A stretch of 64,000 nt of DNA. Origin: Bacillus thuringiensis (GTDB lineage Bacteria; Bacillota; Bacilli; Bacillales; Bacillaceae_G). Below the pieces are notes generated by a model. That model worked only from the letters and a program-made list of their open reading frames with translations, ran no database searches and was not told the DNA's origin. This document shows, piece by piece, positions 33,526 through 42,726 of this stretch (its first letter is position 1; every line of letters begins with the position of its first letter). The stretch is taken from the NCBI RefSeq assembly GCF_022095615.2, contig NZ_CP155559.1, positions 4,089,501-4,153,500 of the forward strand, given 5' to 3'. Made by a program: the position numbers and the translations under genes.

Positions 33526-34659
33526 TTACGCTAGCGCTTGTGCTAAATCTTCAATTAAATCTTCACCATCTTCAATACCGACAGAAATACGAATTAATGT
33601 ATCTGTAATTCCTAATTCTTTGCGGCGATCAGCTGGGATTGATGCATGTGTCATTTGAGATGGAATAGAAATTAAACTTTCTACTGCTCCTAAGCTTTCA
33701 GCAAGTGTAAAGTATTGTAGTTTCTCAAGTACTTTATTTAATGTCTCTTCACTATCTACATCAAATGAGATAATAGCACCAAATCCGTTTGCTTGTTCTG
33801 TTGCTAATTCGTGGTTTTGATGTGATTCAAGACCTGGGTAATATACTTTATTTACTTTTGGATGATTATTTAAGAACTCAGCAATAGCGCGTGAATTCGT
33901 TTCATGTTCTTCCATACGAATTCCTAATGTTTTTAAACCACGAAGTAGTAAGAAGCTATCTTGTGGCCCAAGAATGCCTCCTGTTGAGTTTTGTACAAAG
34001 TGAAGGTCTTCTGCTAATTGCGGGCTGTTTACAACTACTAGGCCTGCAACTACGTCACTATGACCTCCTAAATATTTCGTTGCACTATGAAGTACAATGT
34101 CTGCTCCTAAAGAAATCGGCGACTGCCAATATGGCGTCATGAATGTGTTATCGATAATTGTTAATAAATCTTTCTCTTTAGCAAGAGTAGATATTTTCTT
34201 AATATCAGTAATTTTTAGTAATGGGTTCGTTGGCGTTTCTACATAAATCGCTTTCGTATTTGGACGAATCGCTTCAACAACTTCTTCTAGGTTTGTTGTA
34301 TCTACAAATGTATGCTCAATACCGAAGCGGTTTAATACTTTCGTAATAACGCGGTACGTTCCGCCATACACATCATCTGTTAAAATAACGTGATCACCTT
34401 TTGAGAATAACATAATTGTAGCTGTAATAGCAGCCATTCCTGAACCAAATGCAAATCCAGCATGCCCGTTTTCTAATACAGCAATCATTTCTTCTAAAGC
34501 TGCACGTGTTGGGTTACCTGTACGTGAATATTCATATCCTTGATGCTTACCAACCGCTTCTTGTTTGTACGTACTTGTTTGATAAATCGGTACATTTACA
34601 GATCCAGTTGAAGGTTCTCCTATGCGAATACCATGAATTAACTTTGTCTTTGCTCTCAT
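33526..34659 (-). CDS. mccB: Cystathionine gamma-lyase / homocysteine gamma-lyase
   Basis: PLP enzyme that splits cystathionine into cysteine, 2-oxobutyrate and ammonia (reverse transsulfuration). The 377-residue protein has YSRTGNPTRAALE, the GSGMAAI cofactor loop, the PLP lysine in HSATKYLGGHSDVVAG and the C-terminal SLGAVESLISIPSQMTH that marks the Cys/Met metabolism family. It starts 3 bp after the mccA stop, so the pair is co-transcribed, as for B. subtilis yrhA-yrhB. CymR, encoded at 57.8 kb, represses the homologous operon. Confidence 0.94.
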   Translation of the reverse strand: MRAKTKLIHGIRIGEPSTGSVNVPIYQTSTYKQEAVGKHQGYEYSRTGNPTRAALEEMIAVLENGHAGFAFGSGMAAITATIMLFSKGDHVILTDDVYGGTYRVITKVLNRFGIEHTFVDTTNLEEVVEAIRPNTKAIYVETPTNPLLKITDIKKISTLAKEKDLLTIIDNTFMTPYWQSPISLGADIVLHSATKYLGGHSDVVAGLVVVNSPQLAEDLHFVQNSTGGILGPQDSFLLLRGLKTLGIRMEEHETNSRAIAEFLNNHPKVNKVYYPGLESHQNHELATEQANGFGAIISFDVDSEETLNKVLEKLQYFTLAESLGAVESLISIPSQMTHASIPADRRKELGITDTLIRISVGIEDGEDLIEDLAQALA

Positions 34660-34662
34660 TTT

Positions 34663-35586
34663 TTATTCCCATCCTTTGTATATGTCTTTACTTAAATAGC
34701 GCTCACTACTATCAGGAAAAATCGTTACAATATTTGTACCTGGTGCTGCTTTCTCTGCTTCAAGTAAACTTGCATGAAATGCTGCTCCTGAAGAGCTTCC
34801 AACAAGCAGTCCTTCTTTTTGCGCTAATTCCTTCACTCGTAAAAATGCATTTCGATCAGAGATTGTATGAATTGCATCAAAATAAGATGTTTTCAAAAAT
34901 GGCGGAATGAATTCAAGGCCAATCCCTTCTGTTTCATGAGAACCAGCTTTACCACCATTTAAAATGGATCCTTCTGGTTCCACAATAACCGTTTTTATAT
35001 CTACATTTTTTTCTTTCAAATAAGATGCAGTCCCCATGAATGTACCACCAGTTCCTGCTCCTGCAACAAATATGTTAATCTCTCCGTTAAGTGCCGACCA
35101 AAGTTCAGGACCTAGTGTTTTGAAATACGCACGCGGGTTTGCTTCATTCGCAAACTGACTTGGAGAGTATGAATTCGGTATTTCATTTACTAATTCTTTT
35201 GCTTTTGCAATTGCGCCGGTCATCCCTTGTTCAGTTGGTGTATGCACGACCGTTGCGCCCAGTGCTTTCATTAATTCTTGCTTTTCAATACTAAATTTCT
35301 CTGGTACACAAACAATAACGCGTAAATCATGTTGTAACGCTGCAAGTGCCAGTCCAATACCAGTATTTCCAGCAGTCGGTTCAATAATTGTTCCACCCTG
35401 GGTAACAAGCCCTTTTTCTAACGCATCTTCAATTAATTCTCTTCCTAAACGGTCCTTAACGCTTCCGCCTGGGTTATAAAATTCAAGCTTTGCAAATAAA
35501 CGGACCCCTTCTGGAAGTGAAAAACGAGTAATTTCTACAATTGGTGTATGACCAATCAACTCATGAACTCCACGATATACATTCAT
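34663..35586 (-). CDS. mccA: O-acetylserine-dependent cystathionine beta-synthase
   Basis: Condenses homocysteine with activated serine to cystathionine. The 307-residue PLP enzyme has the lysine motif NPGGSVKDRLG, the substrate loop EPTAGNTGIGLA and the glycine loop AGAGTGGTFMG of the cysteine synthase family. MccA rather than CysK is inferred from pairing with mccB and mtnN. I chose the ATG at 35586 because AAGGGGGAGAACACG precedes it. A terminator-like hairpin separates it from mtnN, which could decouple the two. Confidence 0.92.
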   Translation of the reverse strand: MNVYRGVHELIGHTPIVEITRFSLPEGVRLFAKLEFYNPGGSVKDRLGRELIEDALEKGLVTQGGTIIEPTAGNTGIGLALAALQHDLRVIVCVPEKFSIEKQELMKALGATVVHTPTEQGMTGAIAKAKELVNEIPNSYSPSQFANEANPRAYFKTLGPELWSALNGEINIFVAGAGTGGTFMGTASYLKEKNVDIKTVIVEPEGSILNGGKAGSHETEGIGLEFIPPFLKTSYFDAIHTISDRNAFLRVKELAQKEGLLVGSSSGAAFHASLLEAEKAAPGTNIVTIFPDSSERYLSKDIYKGWE

Positions 35587-35615
35587 CGTGTTCTCCCCCT
35601 TATTTGCCAATAAAG

Positions 35616-35662
35616 AAAAGGCAACTGTATGTATTTTCTTTATATGAGACAGTTGCCTTTTT
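35616..35662 (-). terminator. Hairpin between mtnN and mccA
   Basis: AAAAGGCAACTGT / ACAGTTGCCTTTT with a 20-nt loop. On the minus strand it is followed by TTTTCTTT and then the mccA RBS. It could be a partial terminator or an attenuation point inside the cluster. Confidence 0.65.
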
Positions 35663-35668
35663 GTTACA

Positions 35669-36364
35669 TTACTTTAACTCTTCTAGTACTTTCACGATAA
35701 AGTTTGTAGAATGAAGAGCTGCTTGATCTAAAAATTGATCAAATGAAACATTTGATTCTTTACCAGCAATATCAGAAAGTGCACGAATAATAACAAACGG
35801 AACTTCATATTGGTGGCATACTTGTGCAACAGCTGCTGCTTCCATTTCTACTGCATAAAGATCTTCAAATTTATCACGAATTGCTGCAACGCGGTTCGGA
35901 TCACTCATAAATGAATCACCTGTTGCAATCATACCTTTTACAACTTGAATATTTTCTTCTGCCTGCATACATTTCTCAGCTAATGCAACTAATGCTTCAT
36001 CAGCCTTGAATCCAGGCGGCATTCCTGGTACTTGACCATACTCATAGTTAAATGCTGTTACATCTACGTCATGATGACGAACTTCTGTTGAAATAACTAC
36101 ATCTCCAACATTTAGAGAATGATGGAAGCCACCAGCTGAACCAGTATTAATTACTTTTTCAGGCTTATATCTTTCTAATAAAATTGTCGTTGACATCGCT
36201 GCATTTACTTTACCAATACCAGACTTTAACAAGATTACTTCATGTCCTGCTAATTGTCCTTTCGTAAATTCACAACCCGCAACCGTTTCTGTTTCTGCTT
36301 GTTCTAATTTGTCACGTAAAATACGTACTTCTTCTTCCATTGCTCCAATTACAGCAATTCTCAA
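35669..36364 (-). CDS. mtnN: 5'-methylthioadenosine/S-adenosylhomocysteine nucleosidase
   Basis: Hydrolyses MTA and SAH to adenine plus the thioribose sugar; this feeds methionine salvage and homocysteine production. The 231-residue protein begins [15 protein letters not shown] (catalytic Glu region) and has [19 protein letters not shown] (ribose/purine binding) and the catalytic Asp in [11 protein letters not shown]. It follows yrrT by 14 bp, so the two share a promoter. Confidence 0.95.
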   Translation of the reverse strand: MRIAVIGAMEEEVRILRDKLEQAETETVAGCEFTKGQLAGHEVILLKSGIGKVNAAMSTTILLERYKPEKVINTGSAGGFHHSLNVGDVVISTEVRHHDVDVTAFNYEYGQVPGMPPGFKADEALVALAEKCMQAEENIQVVKGMIATGDSFMSDPNRVAAIRDKFEDLYAVEMEAAAVAQVCHQYEVPFVIIRALSDIAGKESNVSFDQFLDQAALHSTNFIVKVLEELK

Positions 36365-36378
36365 TCTAATCCCTCTTT

Positions 36379-37017
36379 CTATTGCTTAGTTGCCTCCATT
36401 ACCCAAACGAAATGATTTAATCTCGTAAACGTTACATGGAAGCCATTGTTTTCAAAAATAGACTGCATGACTGGAATACGTGTATAGTATTCCGTTTGCA
36501 AATCATTTGCTAACTGATGAAAACCTCTTTGTTTTGCTGTTTCAACAGTTTTATCATATGCATCTTGATCTGCAAATATCGTATCAGCAAACACTATTTT
36601 ACCACCTTTGTTTAGCAATTGACTATACTTCGCAATCGCTACATTTTTTTCATCATCTGTTAAATGATGAAATGCATAGGTGCTTACTATGGTATCAATT
36701 GAATTTGGGACTTCAAACGAAAGAAAATCACCTTCTGTAATGGAAAACTCTTGCGGCAATTTCTCTTTCGCAATCATGCGCATTTCACGTGACGGTTCTA
36801 TACCGTAAACTGTGCGGCCAGCAAGTAATAACTTATTTGTTAAATTACCTGTACCAACACCAAATTCTAATACATTACCAAATGACTTGTTAACTACATC
36901 CTCTAGAATGTCCTCATAATGGGCGAAAACTTCTTTATATTGTATATCTTCGCCTTGTACAAATGAGTCGTACGTATGAGCCCACTCATCAAATAAACCA
37001 TTAAATTCTGTACCCAT
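36379..37017 (-). CDS. yrrT: SAM-dependent methyltransferase YrrT
   Basis: A 212-residue class I methyltransferase with SAM motif [17 protein letters not shown], acidic motif [12 protein letters not shown] and [18 protein letters not shown]. The substrate is unknown, but it heads the methionine-to-cysteine cluster. I chose the ATG at 37017 (AAAAGGGGAATTTTT upstream) over a longer frame that runs back through the promoter. A good sigma-A promoter lies 35-63 bp before that start. Confidence 0.9.
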   Translation of the reverse strand: MGTEFNGLFDEWAHTYDSFVQGEDIQYKEVFAHYEDILEDVVNKSFGNVLEFGVGTGNLTNKLLLAGRTVYGIEPSREMRMIAKEKLPQEFSITEGDFLSFEVPNSIDTIVSTYAFHHLTDDEKNVAIAKYSQLLNKGGKIVFADTIFADQDAYDKTVETAKQRGFHQLANDLQTEYYTRIPVMQSIFENNGFHVTFTRLNHFVWVMEATKQ

Positions 37018-37051
37018 AAAAATTCCCCTTTTTCTTATCGGTTTTATCAGT

Positions 37052-37080
37052 ATGATATGCCCTCTTTCCAAAAATGTCAA
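37052..37080 (-). promoter_or_regulatory. Promoter of yrrT-mtnN
   Basis: On the minus strand TTGACA (37080-37075), a 17-bp spacer and TATCAT (37057-37052). I did not find a convincing CymR box by eye. Confidence 0.75.
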
Positions 37081-37153
37081 TTGAAATGTACATGGTATTT
37101 CCTTCTTTTCTTTGTTACACTATAGTTGATTACATAGGAGAGGGGTCGTCTTC

Positions 37154-37369
37154 GTGTCATTTACCTTTGAAATGTTAGAAGATAAAGTAGAGTTTTTCGA
37201 AGCAGGAGACTTAGCTTCTTTGGAACGAAAAATTAGTGAACAAATCGATAATAATAAAGCACTTATGCTTGAAGTTCATCACATCTCGCATCAAATGGTT
37301 ATGGATCCTGAAAGCAAAAGGCCATATTATAGCGCGGTTGTTCATTTTAAATTAAAAAAATTACGCTAA
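37154..37369 (+). CDS. yrzA: YrzA family protein (DUF2536)
   Basis: A 71-residue acidic protein of unknown function, beginning MSFTFEMLEDKVEFFEAGDL and ending VVHFKLKKLR. The gene order yrrS-yrzA-yrrT matches B. subtilis, where the homologue is YrzA. It starts with GTG preceded by AGGAGAGGGG. It is convergent with yrrS across a strong palindromic terminator. Confidence 0.82.
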   Translation: MSFTFEMLEDKVEFFEAGDLASLERKISEQIDNNKALMLEVHHISHQMVMDPESKRPYYSAVVHFKLKKLR

Positions 37370-37408
37370 CTAAAAAAGAGAAGCTCCTAAGGAGCTTCTC
37401 TTTTTTAG
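37370..37408. terminator. Bidirectional terminator
   Basis: CTAAAAAAGAGAAGCTCC / GGAGCTTCTCTTTTTTAG with loop TAA, an 18-bp perfect stem between yrzA and yrrS; it overlaps the yrrS stop. Confidence 0.88.
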
Positions 37409-38052
37409 TTTAGAGTTTGAACAAGTACTGGCTTCCAGCCCTCATTGTCTACCCAATCAATATTCACATAATATTTTTTACCTGATTGTTTATCTTGTAC
37501 GTTACCGTAAGCTTTATTCTTACCGTTATTTCCAATTCTATGGATAACTAATTGATTTACTGGAACGTCAATTGCAGCTGAAATCGCTTGATTCATCTCA
37601 TTCCAATCTGCTGTACCTTTTTTAAACGTCATCGCAGGTGTTGCACCTTGCTCTGTACCTACTGGCTTCCAAGAAGATTTCGTATAAGCATCTGTTGCCT
37701 GTGACTGTGTTTTTTCAGCTGGTACTTTCTCGTTAGCTTTCGCTTCTTCTTCAGCTTTTTTCTGTTCTTCTTCAGCCTTTTGCTTCTCTTCTTCCTTCTT
37801 CTTAGCTTCTGCCTTATCTTGCTCGCTCTTCTTCGTCTCTTCTTTGCCTTTAGCTTTCTCAGACTTATTCTCTTTCGTTGTTTGCTGAGCTACTTTTTTA
37901 TCGCTAGAAGACGCTTGTTCTTTTCTTTCAGGAACAAACAATTGATATGATACAATAGCTACTAATATTAATACAATTGCAATTGCAATATTTAAAACAC
38001 CGTTTTGACGACGTTTTTGTTGTTTCTGTTGGAATCTAGATCCTCCTGCCAT
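37405..38052 (-). CDS. yrrS: YrrS family membrane-anchored protein (DUF1510)
   Basis: A 215-residue protein with a short basic cytosolic N-terminus, one transmembrane helix (about 20-42), a long Lys/Glu-rich coiled segment (about 45-115) and a C-terminal extracellular domain (about 125-215) ending WVDNEGWKPVLVQTLN. This is the layout of YrrS/DUF1510. It sits directly downstream of the penicillin-binding protein gene pbpI, as in B. subtilis, pointing to a cell-wall or sporulation-related role. Confidence 0.88.
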   Translation of the reverse strand: MAGGSRFQQKQQKRRQNGVLNIAIAIVLILVAIVSYQLFVPERKEQASSSDKKVAQQTTKENKSEKAKGKEETKKSEQDKAEAKKKEEEKQKAEEEQKKAEEEAKANEKVPAEKTQSQATDAYTKSSWKPVGTEQGATPAMTFKKGTADWNEMNQAISAAIDVPVNQLVIHRIGNNGKNKAYGNVQDKQSGKKYYVNIDWVDNEGWKPVLVQTLN

Positions 38053-38168
38053 TCTTCAAACCTCCATGCAGTTTTTCATACTTGCTATTGTAACATTAAA
38101 TCTAGAAAGGTTGAACATTTACAATAATATTTTCACGAAATGAAAACATTTCACTATGAATTGCAAGA

Positions 38169-39923
38169 TTACTTTTCATTCTCTAATCGATAGATTGATT
38201 CTACGATAGCTTTGAAAATAGGTGTAACTTTATTTACACTGCTATTCGTTTCTATATCCACGACAACTAAAGCATATTTTGGATCTTCATATGGAAAATA
38301 ACCTGCAAACCAACGATTCACTTTCGTCCCTTTTCCTGTTTGCGCTGTCCCAGATTTTCCAGCGACACTTAGTGGTAACGACCTGAATGCTGATCCTGTT
38401 CCTTTCTCCGTTGTTACAACGCCCCTTAATAACTCTTGTAATGTTTTCACCGCTTCATACGAAAGCTGTTTTCCACCTAATGTATGGTCTTCAAATGTAT
38501 AAAAGTCCGTTCCATTTTTATACATTATTTTTTCCACAGCTTTCACTTCCATCTTTTCTCCATCCCTAGCAATCGTCGCCATCATATTTGCAATCGCTAG
38601 AGGTGACATGCGTACATCTTTCTGTCCAATTGCTGTTTGCGCTACCGCCTTTTTACTATTCTTATTTCCTTCACTACCCCAAATCGTAACTCTCTTCTCC
38701 TCTGGCATTTGTTCAAAATGAGTTGTATGAAATACAGAACCTTTCCATCCAACCTTACCAGCGGCTCCTAAAGCTGCTACGTAAGTTTCTAATACCATCT
38801 TATCCTTTTGTATTAGCTCATTACCTAACTCTGAAAATGTCCTGTTACAGCTTCTAGCAAAGCTCTCTTTAAAACTAAGTGTACCCATCATAACTTGTGG
38901 GTGGTCTTCACCATATAAATCTTGATTACAATTAAATGTACGATTCAACACATTTTCATTTTGATCAATCACTGCCGCTGCAACTATTGTTTTAAAAACA
39001 GAACCAGGAAAATGTGGTGTCAACATTTGATTTTCAAGTGTAGTTGTATATAAACGCTCATCCTTCATCTGCACAGATGGTTTACTGACCATCGCTAAAA
39101 TTTCATTTTTCTTTACATCAAGTAATACTAATCCCCCCTTCTTTATTTCGCTTGCTTCAACCACTTCTTCTGCTTTTTGCTGTAACCTGTTATGTAAAGT
39201 CGTTTGAATCGTCACTGGATAAAACGGATTTCCAGGCGCAGTATATTTTGCTTGTTTTCCAAAAATCGGTTCTCCTTGTCGGTCCACTTGATACAATACT
39301 TTTGCCTCTCCATCGGTCAAAAGAAATTCATCAAATGATTGCTGCAATCCTGAAATGCCAATTGGCGTTTGCCTTGAAATTTTTCTTACTTCTCCGTATC
39401 GTTTTTGAAATTCTCGTTCATTCTCCCCCACATCACCAATTAAATGATTCATCGCGCCAGTTTGCCGTAAACGAACTTCAGTTGCTACAATACCTAATAC
39501 ATTTAATTGATTTACCTTCTCCATCTGCTCTCGTGCCAATCGAAATGGACCATTTCCCCTTTGCATGATAAATGCACTTTTCTTGTCTTTCATTTGACTT
39601 TCAATCTCTTGTCTCGACACACCAATGATATGCGCAATTTTCTCTAACATGTCATTTTTTATTTGTAGAAATGGAAAAACAATTAAAACAGGATACTTTT
39701 TCTCACCTATGTCCTTACCGTTCCGATCTATAAAATGGCCTCGTCCATCATCTACGGTAATGGATTGCGTCCGTTGTGTAACACTTTTTTCAATTAAATT
39801 TATCTTACGTTTTGTAAATGATTCTGTATCTATAATTTGTATTTGAACTAAACGACAAAGTAAAATAAGCATGACACATATAAAACAAATTAGAACAATT
39901 GTGATTCTCCGTTTTATCTTCAT
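38169..39923 (-). CDS. pbpI: Class B penicillin-binding protein PbpI (YrrR)
   Basis: A 584-residue transpeptidase that cross-links peptidoglycan. One N-terminal transmembrane helix (about 7-28) is followed by a dimerisation domain and the transpeptidase domain. The three catalytic boxes are SVFK (nucleophile Ser, in HFPGSVFKTIV), SCN (in FARSCNRTF) and KSGT (in SVAGKSGTAQTG). Length and neighbourhood match B. subtilis PbpI, a class B enzyme linked to sporulation. A 116-bp gap separates it from yrrS. Confidence 0.93.
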   Translation of the reverse strand: MKIKRRITIVLICFICVMLILLCRLVQIQIIDTESFTKRKINLIEKSVTQRTQSITVDDGRGHFIDRNGKDIGEKKYPVLIVFPFLQIKNDMLEKIAHIIGVSRQEIESQMKDKKSAFIMQRGNGPFRLAREQMEKVNQLNVLGIVATEVRLRQTGAMNHLIGDVGENEREFQKRYGEVRKISRQTPIGISGLQQSFDEFLLTDGEAKVLYQVDRQGEPIFGKQAKYTAPGNPFYPVTIQTTLHNRLQQKAEEVVEASEIKKGGLVLLDVKKNEILAMVSKPSVQMKDERLYTTTLENQMLTPHFPGSVFKTIVAAAVIDQNENVLNRTFNCNQDLYGEDHPQVMMGTLSFKESFARSCNRTFSELGNELIQKDKMVLETYVAALGAAGKVGWKGSVFHTTHFEQMPEEKRVTIWGSEGNKNSKKAVAQTAIGQKDVRMSPLAIANMMATIARDGEKMEVKAVEKIMYKNGTDFYTFEDHTLGGKQLSYEAVKTLQELLRGVVTTEKGTGSAFRSLPLSVAGKSGTAQTGKGTKVNRWFAGYFPYEDPKYALVVVDIETNSSVNKVTPIFKAIVESIYRLENEK

Positions 39924-39979
39924 AAAAAAACACCTCGTCTATTATAGTTTGGACGGAGTGTTTCATCTTTTATACAAAT

Positions 39980-40014
39980 AAAAAAATCACCCGCTTTTAC
40001 ACGAGTGATTTTTT
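39980..40014 (-). terminator. Intrinsic terminator of greA
   Basis: AAAAAATCAC(C)CG / CG(A)GTGATTTTTT hairpin with a T-run on the minus strand, adjacent to the greA stop. Confidence 0.8.
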
Positions 40015-40015
40015 A

Positions 40016-40492
40016 TTATTTTACAGAGATAATCTCTACTTGCATTTCTCCACCTGGAGTTTGGATTGCTACCTTCTCACCAATTTGCTTACCTAATAAG
40101 CTTTTTGCAATTGGAGAATCGTTAGAAATTCTTCCTTCAAATGGATCTGCTTCTGCGCTACCTACGATTGTGTAAGATTCTTCATCTCCACCTGGTAACT
40201 CTTTAAATGTTACTGTTTTACCTAATGTAACAACTGTAGATTCTTCACCGTTATCTGTGATGATAACTGCGTTACGAATCATGTTTTCTAATTGTGTAAT
40301 ACGTCCTTCTACGAATGCTTGCTCATCTTTCGCTGCATCGTACTCAGAGTTCTCAGAAAGATCTCCGAAGCTGCGTGCAATCTTAATTCGCTCTACAACC
40401 TCTTTACGTTTTACCGTTTTTAAATCTTCAAGTTCGTTCTCTAGCTTTTGCTTACCCTCTTGCGTCATAGGGTATGTTTTTTCTGTTGCCAT
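40016..40492 (-). CDS. greA: Transcription elongation factor GreA
   Basis: Rescues backtracked RNA polymerase by stimulating transcript cleavage through the secondary channel. The 158-residue protein has an N-terminal coiled coil (about 1-75; [20 protein letters not shown] carries the acidic tip) and a C-terminal FKBP-like domain ([18 protein letters not shown]...). I chose the ATG at 40492, preceded by AAAAGGAGTGG; the open frame upstream to 40708 runs through a structured leader and is unlikely to be translated. The leader ends in a terminator placed just before the RBS. Confidence 0.95.
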   Translation of the reverse strand: MATEKTYPMTQEGKQKLENELEDLKTVKRKEVVERIKIARSFGDLSENSEYDAAKDEQAFVEGRITQLENMIRNAVIITDNGEESTVVTLGKTVTFKELPGGDEESYTIVGSAEADPFEGRISNDSPIAKSLLGKQIGEKVAIQTPGGEMQVEIISVK

Positions 40493-40524
40493 ATTTTCCA
40501 CTCCTTTTATATACCAATCCCCCG

Positions 40525-40622
40525 AAAAAAAAGAGGAGTTCCATATGAAAACTCCCCCACTTATATGTATAGCGGAGGTTTCTAGCACGCCTGTACTAGC
40601 GGAGTTGTCACATACAACCCCG
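40525..40622 (-). promoter_or_regulatory. Structured greA leader with intrinsic terminator (candidate attenuator)
   Basis: In transcript order: hairpin CGGGGTTGT / ACAACTCCG (40622-40600); hairpin CTAGTAC / GTGCTAG (40599-40582); then terminator GGAGTT / AACTCC with eight Ts (40555-40525), about 30 bp before the greA start. The 3' arm of the first hairpin repeats AACTCC and could pair with the terminator's GGAGTT. CCTCCGCT (40578-40571) can also pair with AGTGGGGG (40561-40554). These mutually exclusive pairings suggest attenuation. Confidence 0.55.
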
Positions 40623-40680
40623 TATTCCCAATTCTTCTTTATATAAAGAAGATATGTATGGAAAGTTGATATAAATATGC

Positions 40681-40752
40681 CCTCACCTATATATAGATGA
40701 GGTTGCATGTTTCATTGTATTCGATAGGAAGGGAAAAAATCCCTTCCTATCG
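40681..40752 (-). terminator. Two hairpins downstream of udk
   Basis: CGATAGGAAGGGA / TCCCTTCCTATCG (40722-40752) lies 19 bp past the udk stop and is followed by CCTCA(T)CTATA / TATAG(G)TGAGG (40702-40681). Neither has a good downstream T-run on the minus strand, so termination may be incomplete and could feed the greA leader. Confidence 0.5.
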
Positions 40753-40771
40753 TATATCTTTTACTATGCTA

Positions 40772-41410
40772 TTACAAATTTACTTTTTGTTCAAGAATTG
40801 TTGCAATTTTTGTCACCATAATATCAATTGCAACATGGTTTTGTCCACCTTCAGGGATAATAATATCCGCAAATTTCTTAGAAGGCTCAATAAATTGATT
40901 GTGCATTGGACGTACAACACTTACGTATTGATCAACAACTGAATCCATCGTACGACCGCGCTCTTTAATATCACGCTGCATGCGGCGCAGGATACGAAGA
41001 TCTGCATCTGTATCAACGAATAGCTTAATGTCCATTAACTCACAAAGACGTGGGTCTTCTAAAATAAGAATTCCTTCTAAAATAATTACATCTTTCGGCT
41101 CAACTGGAATAACTTCTTCTGAACGCGTATGCAATGTATAGTCATATACAGGCTTATCAACTTGCTCATATGCAAGCAACTGCTGCAAATGTTCAATCAA
41201 CAGATCATTATCAAACGCAAGCGGATGATCATAATTTGTTTTTAAACGCTCTTCCATTGGTAAATGGCTTTGATCTTTGTAATAATAATCTTGCTCTAAG
41301 ATTAAAATAGAATGACCTTTAAAATGGTCAAAAATCGCTTTCGTTACACTCGTTTTACCTGATCCCGAACCACCAGCAATTCCAATTACAACAGGCTTAT
41401 TCGTCCCCAT
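40772..41410 (-). CDS. udk: Uridine kinase
   Basis: Phosphorylates uridine and cytidine to UMP and CMP (pyrimidine salvage). The 212-residue kinase has the P-loop [27 protein letters not shown] (substrate loop with conserved Asp/Tyr), NYDHPLAFD and the base-specificity segment [15 protein letters not shown] [14 protein letters not shown]. It follows trhP2 by 17 bp and is probably part of the trmR-trhP1-trhP2-udk unit. Confidence 0.95.
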   Translation of the reverse strand: MGTNKPVVIGIAGGSGSGKTSVTKAIFDHFKGHSILILEQDYYYKDQSHLPMEERLKTNYDHPLAFDNDLLIEHLQQLLAYEQVDKPVYDYTLHTRSEEVIPVEPKDVIILEGILILEDPRLCELMDIKLFVDTDADLRILRRMQRDIKERGRTMDSVVDQYVSVVRPMHNQFIEPSKKFADIIIPEGGQNHVAIDIMVTKIATILEQKVNL

Positions 41411-41427
41411 TCGACTATCACTCTTTC

Positions 41428-42708
41428 TTATTGAAGTATGCTTTTGCGCATCATATTATTCACATACACTCGTTGATCCACTTTGAATTTCACGATTTGC
41501 AACGGATGTCTCGCTGCATCTAATTCGTTTCCATCCTCATCCCAAATCTTCTCCACCGTTTGCGTAAAGTTTTCTATTTCTGGCCCAAAGAACTCCACTT
41601 CATGTCCTGGTTTGAAATGATTACGTTGCTCAATCGTTACGATGCCCGTTTCTTCATTATAATCTAACACTAAACCAGCGAAATCATACGTTGTTTTCTT
41701 ACTATGATTTCCAAACATTTGCTCTTGATGTCCTGGAACCCCTTCAAAGAATGCAGGAGCTGTATCACGATTTGCACATTTATCCAGCTCATCTAACCAT
41801 TCTTGTTTAAACTCAAAGTTATCAGGATCCGCACAATACGCATCAATTACTTTACGGTATACCGTTGCTACAGTCGCTACGTAATGGATTGATTTCATAC
41901 GTCCTTCAACTTTTAAGCTATCAATTCCAATTTCAATCATTTTCGGAATTGATAAAATTAAATTTAAGTCTTTTGGACTCATTGCAAAGTGAGCATCATC
42001 TTCTTGGAATAGAGGAAGCTCTTTTGCATCTTTATGTTGTGATACTGTTTGAACTAAATCATAGTCCCAGCGGCAAGATTGACAACACCCACCACGGTTA
42101 GAGTCACGCGCTGTCATATGGTTACTTAACGTACATCTCCCTGAATATGCGATACACATTGCACCATGGACAAATGCTTCAATTTCAATATCCACTTTTT
42201 CTTTAATTTCTTTCATTTCTTCATAGCTTGCTTCACGAGCTAATACAAGACGATGTAAACCTTCTTCTTTCCAATACTGTGCTGCTTTCCAGTTGGATAG
42301 TGATTGTTGTGTACTTAAATGCACTTCAACAGAAGGCGCTACACGTTTACAAGTCTCAATAATAAGCGGATCAGCAACGATAATTCCCGTTACGCCAGCT
42401 TTTTCAATCCCTTTTAAATATTCCTCTAGCCCGTCCATATTTTCATTATGTGCAAAGATATTTGTTGTTACATATATTTTTGCTCCATATTTCTTTGCAA
42501 ATTCAACGCCTTCTGCCATATCTTCCAGCGTAAAGTTACCTGCATTCGAACGAAGACCAAATTCTTGTCCACCTAAATATACAGCATCTGCCCCGTAATG
42601 GATAGCTACTTTTAATTTTTCTAAGTTACCCGCAGGGATTAACAGTTCAGGTTTCTTCACAATAACGCGCTTGCCATCGATCACTCGTGAAATTTCTTGT
42701 ACAGTCAT
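41428..42708 (-). CDS. trhP2: U32 peptidase-like tRNA hydroxylation protein, YrrO
   Basis: A 426-residue U32-family protein. The family signature [20 protein letters not shown] is followed by the cysteine set [13 protein letters not shown], expected to hold an iron-sulfur cluster. The C-terminal beta domain (about 350-426) is the YrrO-type extension. In B. subtilis YrrN/YrrO (TrhP1/TrhP2) are needed for 5-hydroxylation of wobble uridine in tRNA, supplying the substrate of the methyltransferase TrmR. The neighbour downstream of this pair is udk; upstream is trhP1 with an 18-bp gap. Confidence 0.9.
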   Translation of the reverse strand: MTVQEISRVIDGKRVIVKKPELLIPAGNLEKLKVAIHYGADAVYLGGQEFGLRSNAGNFTLEDMAEGVEFAKKYGAKIYVTTNIFAHNENMDGLEEYLKGIEKAGVTGIIVADPLIIETCKRVAPSVEVHLSTQQSLSNWKAAQYWKEEGLHRLVLAREASYEEMKEIKEKVDIEIEAFVHGAMCIAYSGRCTLSNHMTARDSNRGGCCQSCRWDYDLVQTVSQHKDAKELPLFQEDDAHFAMSPKDLNLILSIPKMIEIGIDSLKVEGRMKSIHYVATVATVYRKVIDAYCADPDNFEFKQEWLDELDKCANRDTAPAFFEGVPGHQEQMFGNHSKKTTYDFAGLVLDYNEETGIVTIEQRNHFKPGHEVEFFGPEIENFTQTVEKIWDEDGNELDAARHPLQIVKFKVDQRVYVNNMMRKSILQ

Positions 42709-42726
42709 TTCCTACACCCTCCTCGT

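Noticed and set aside
40493..40708. Long N-terminal extension of greA
   Set aside because: The open frame crosses hairpins and a terminator; AAAAGGAGTGG and the ATG at 40492 give the standard 158-residue GreA.
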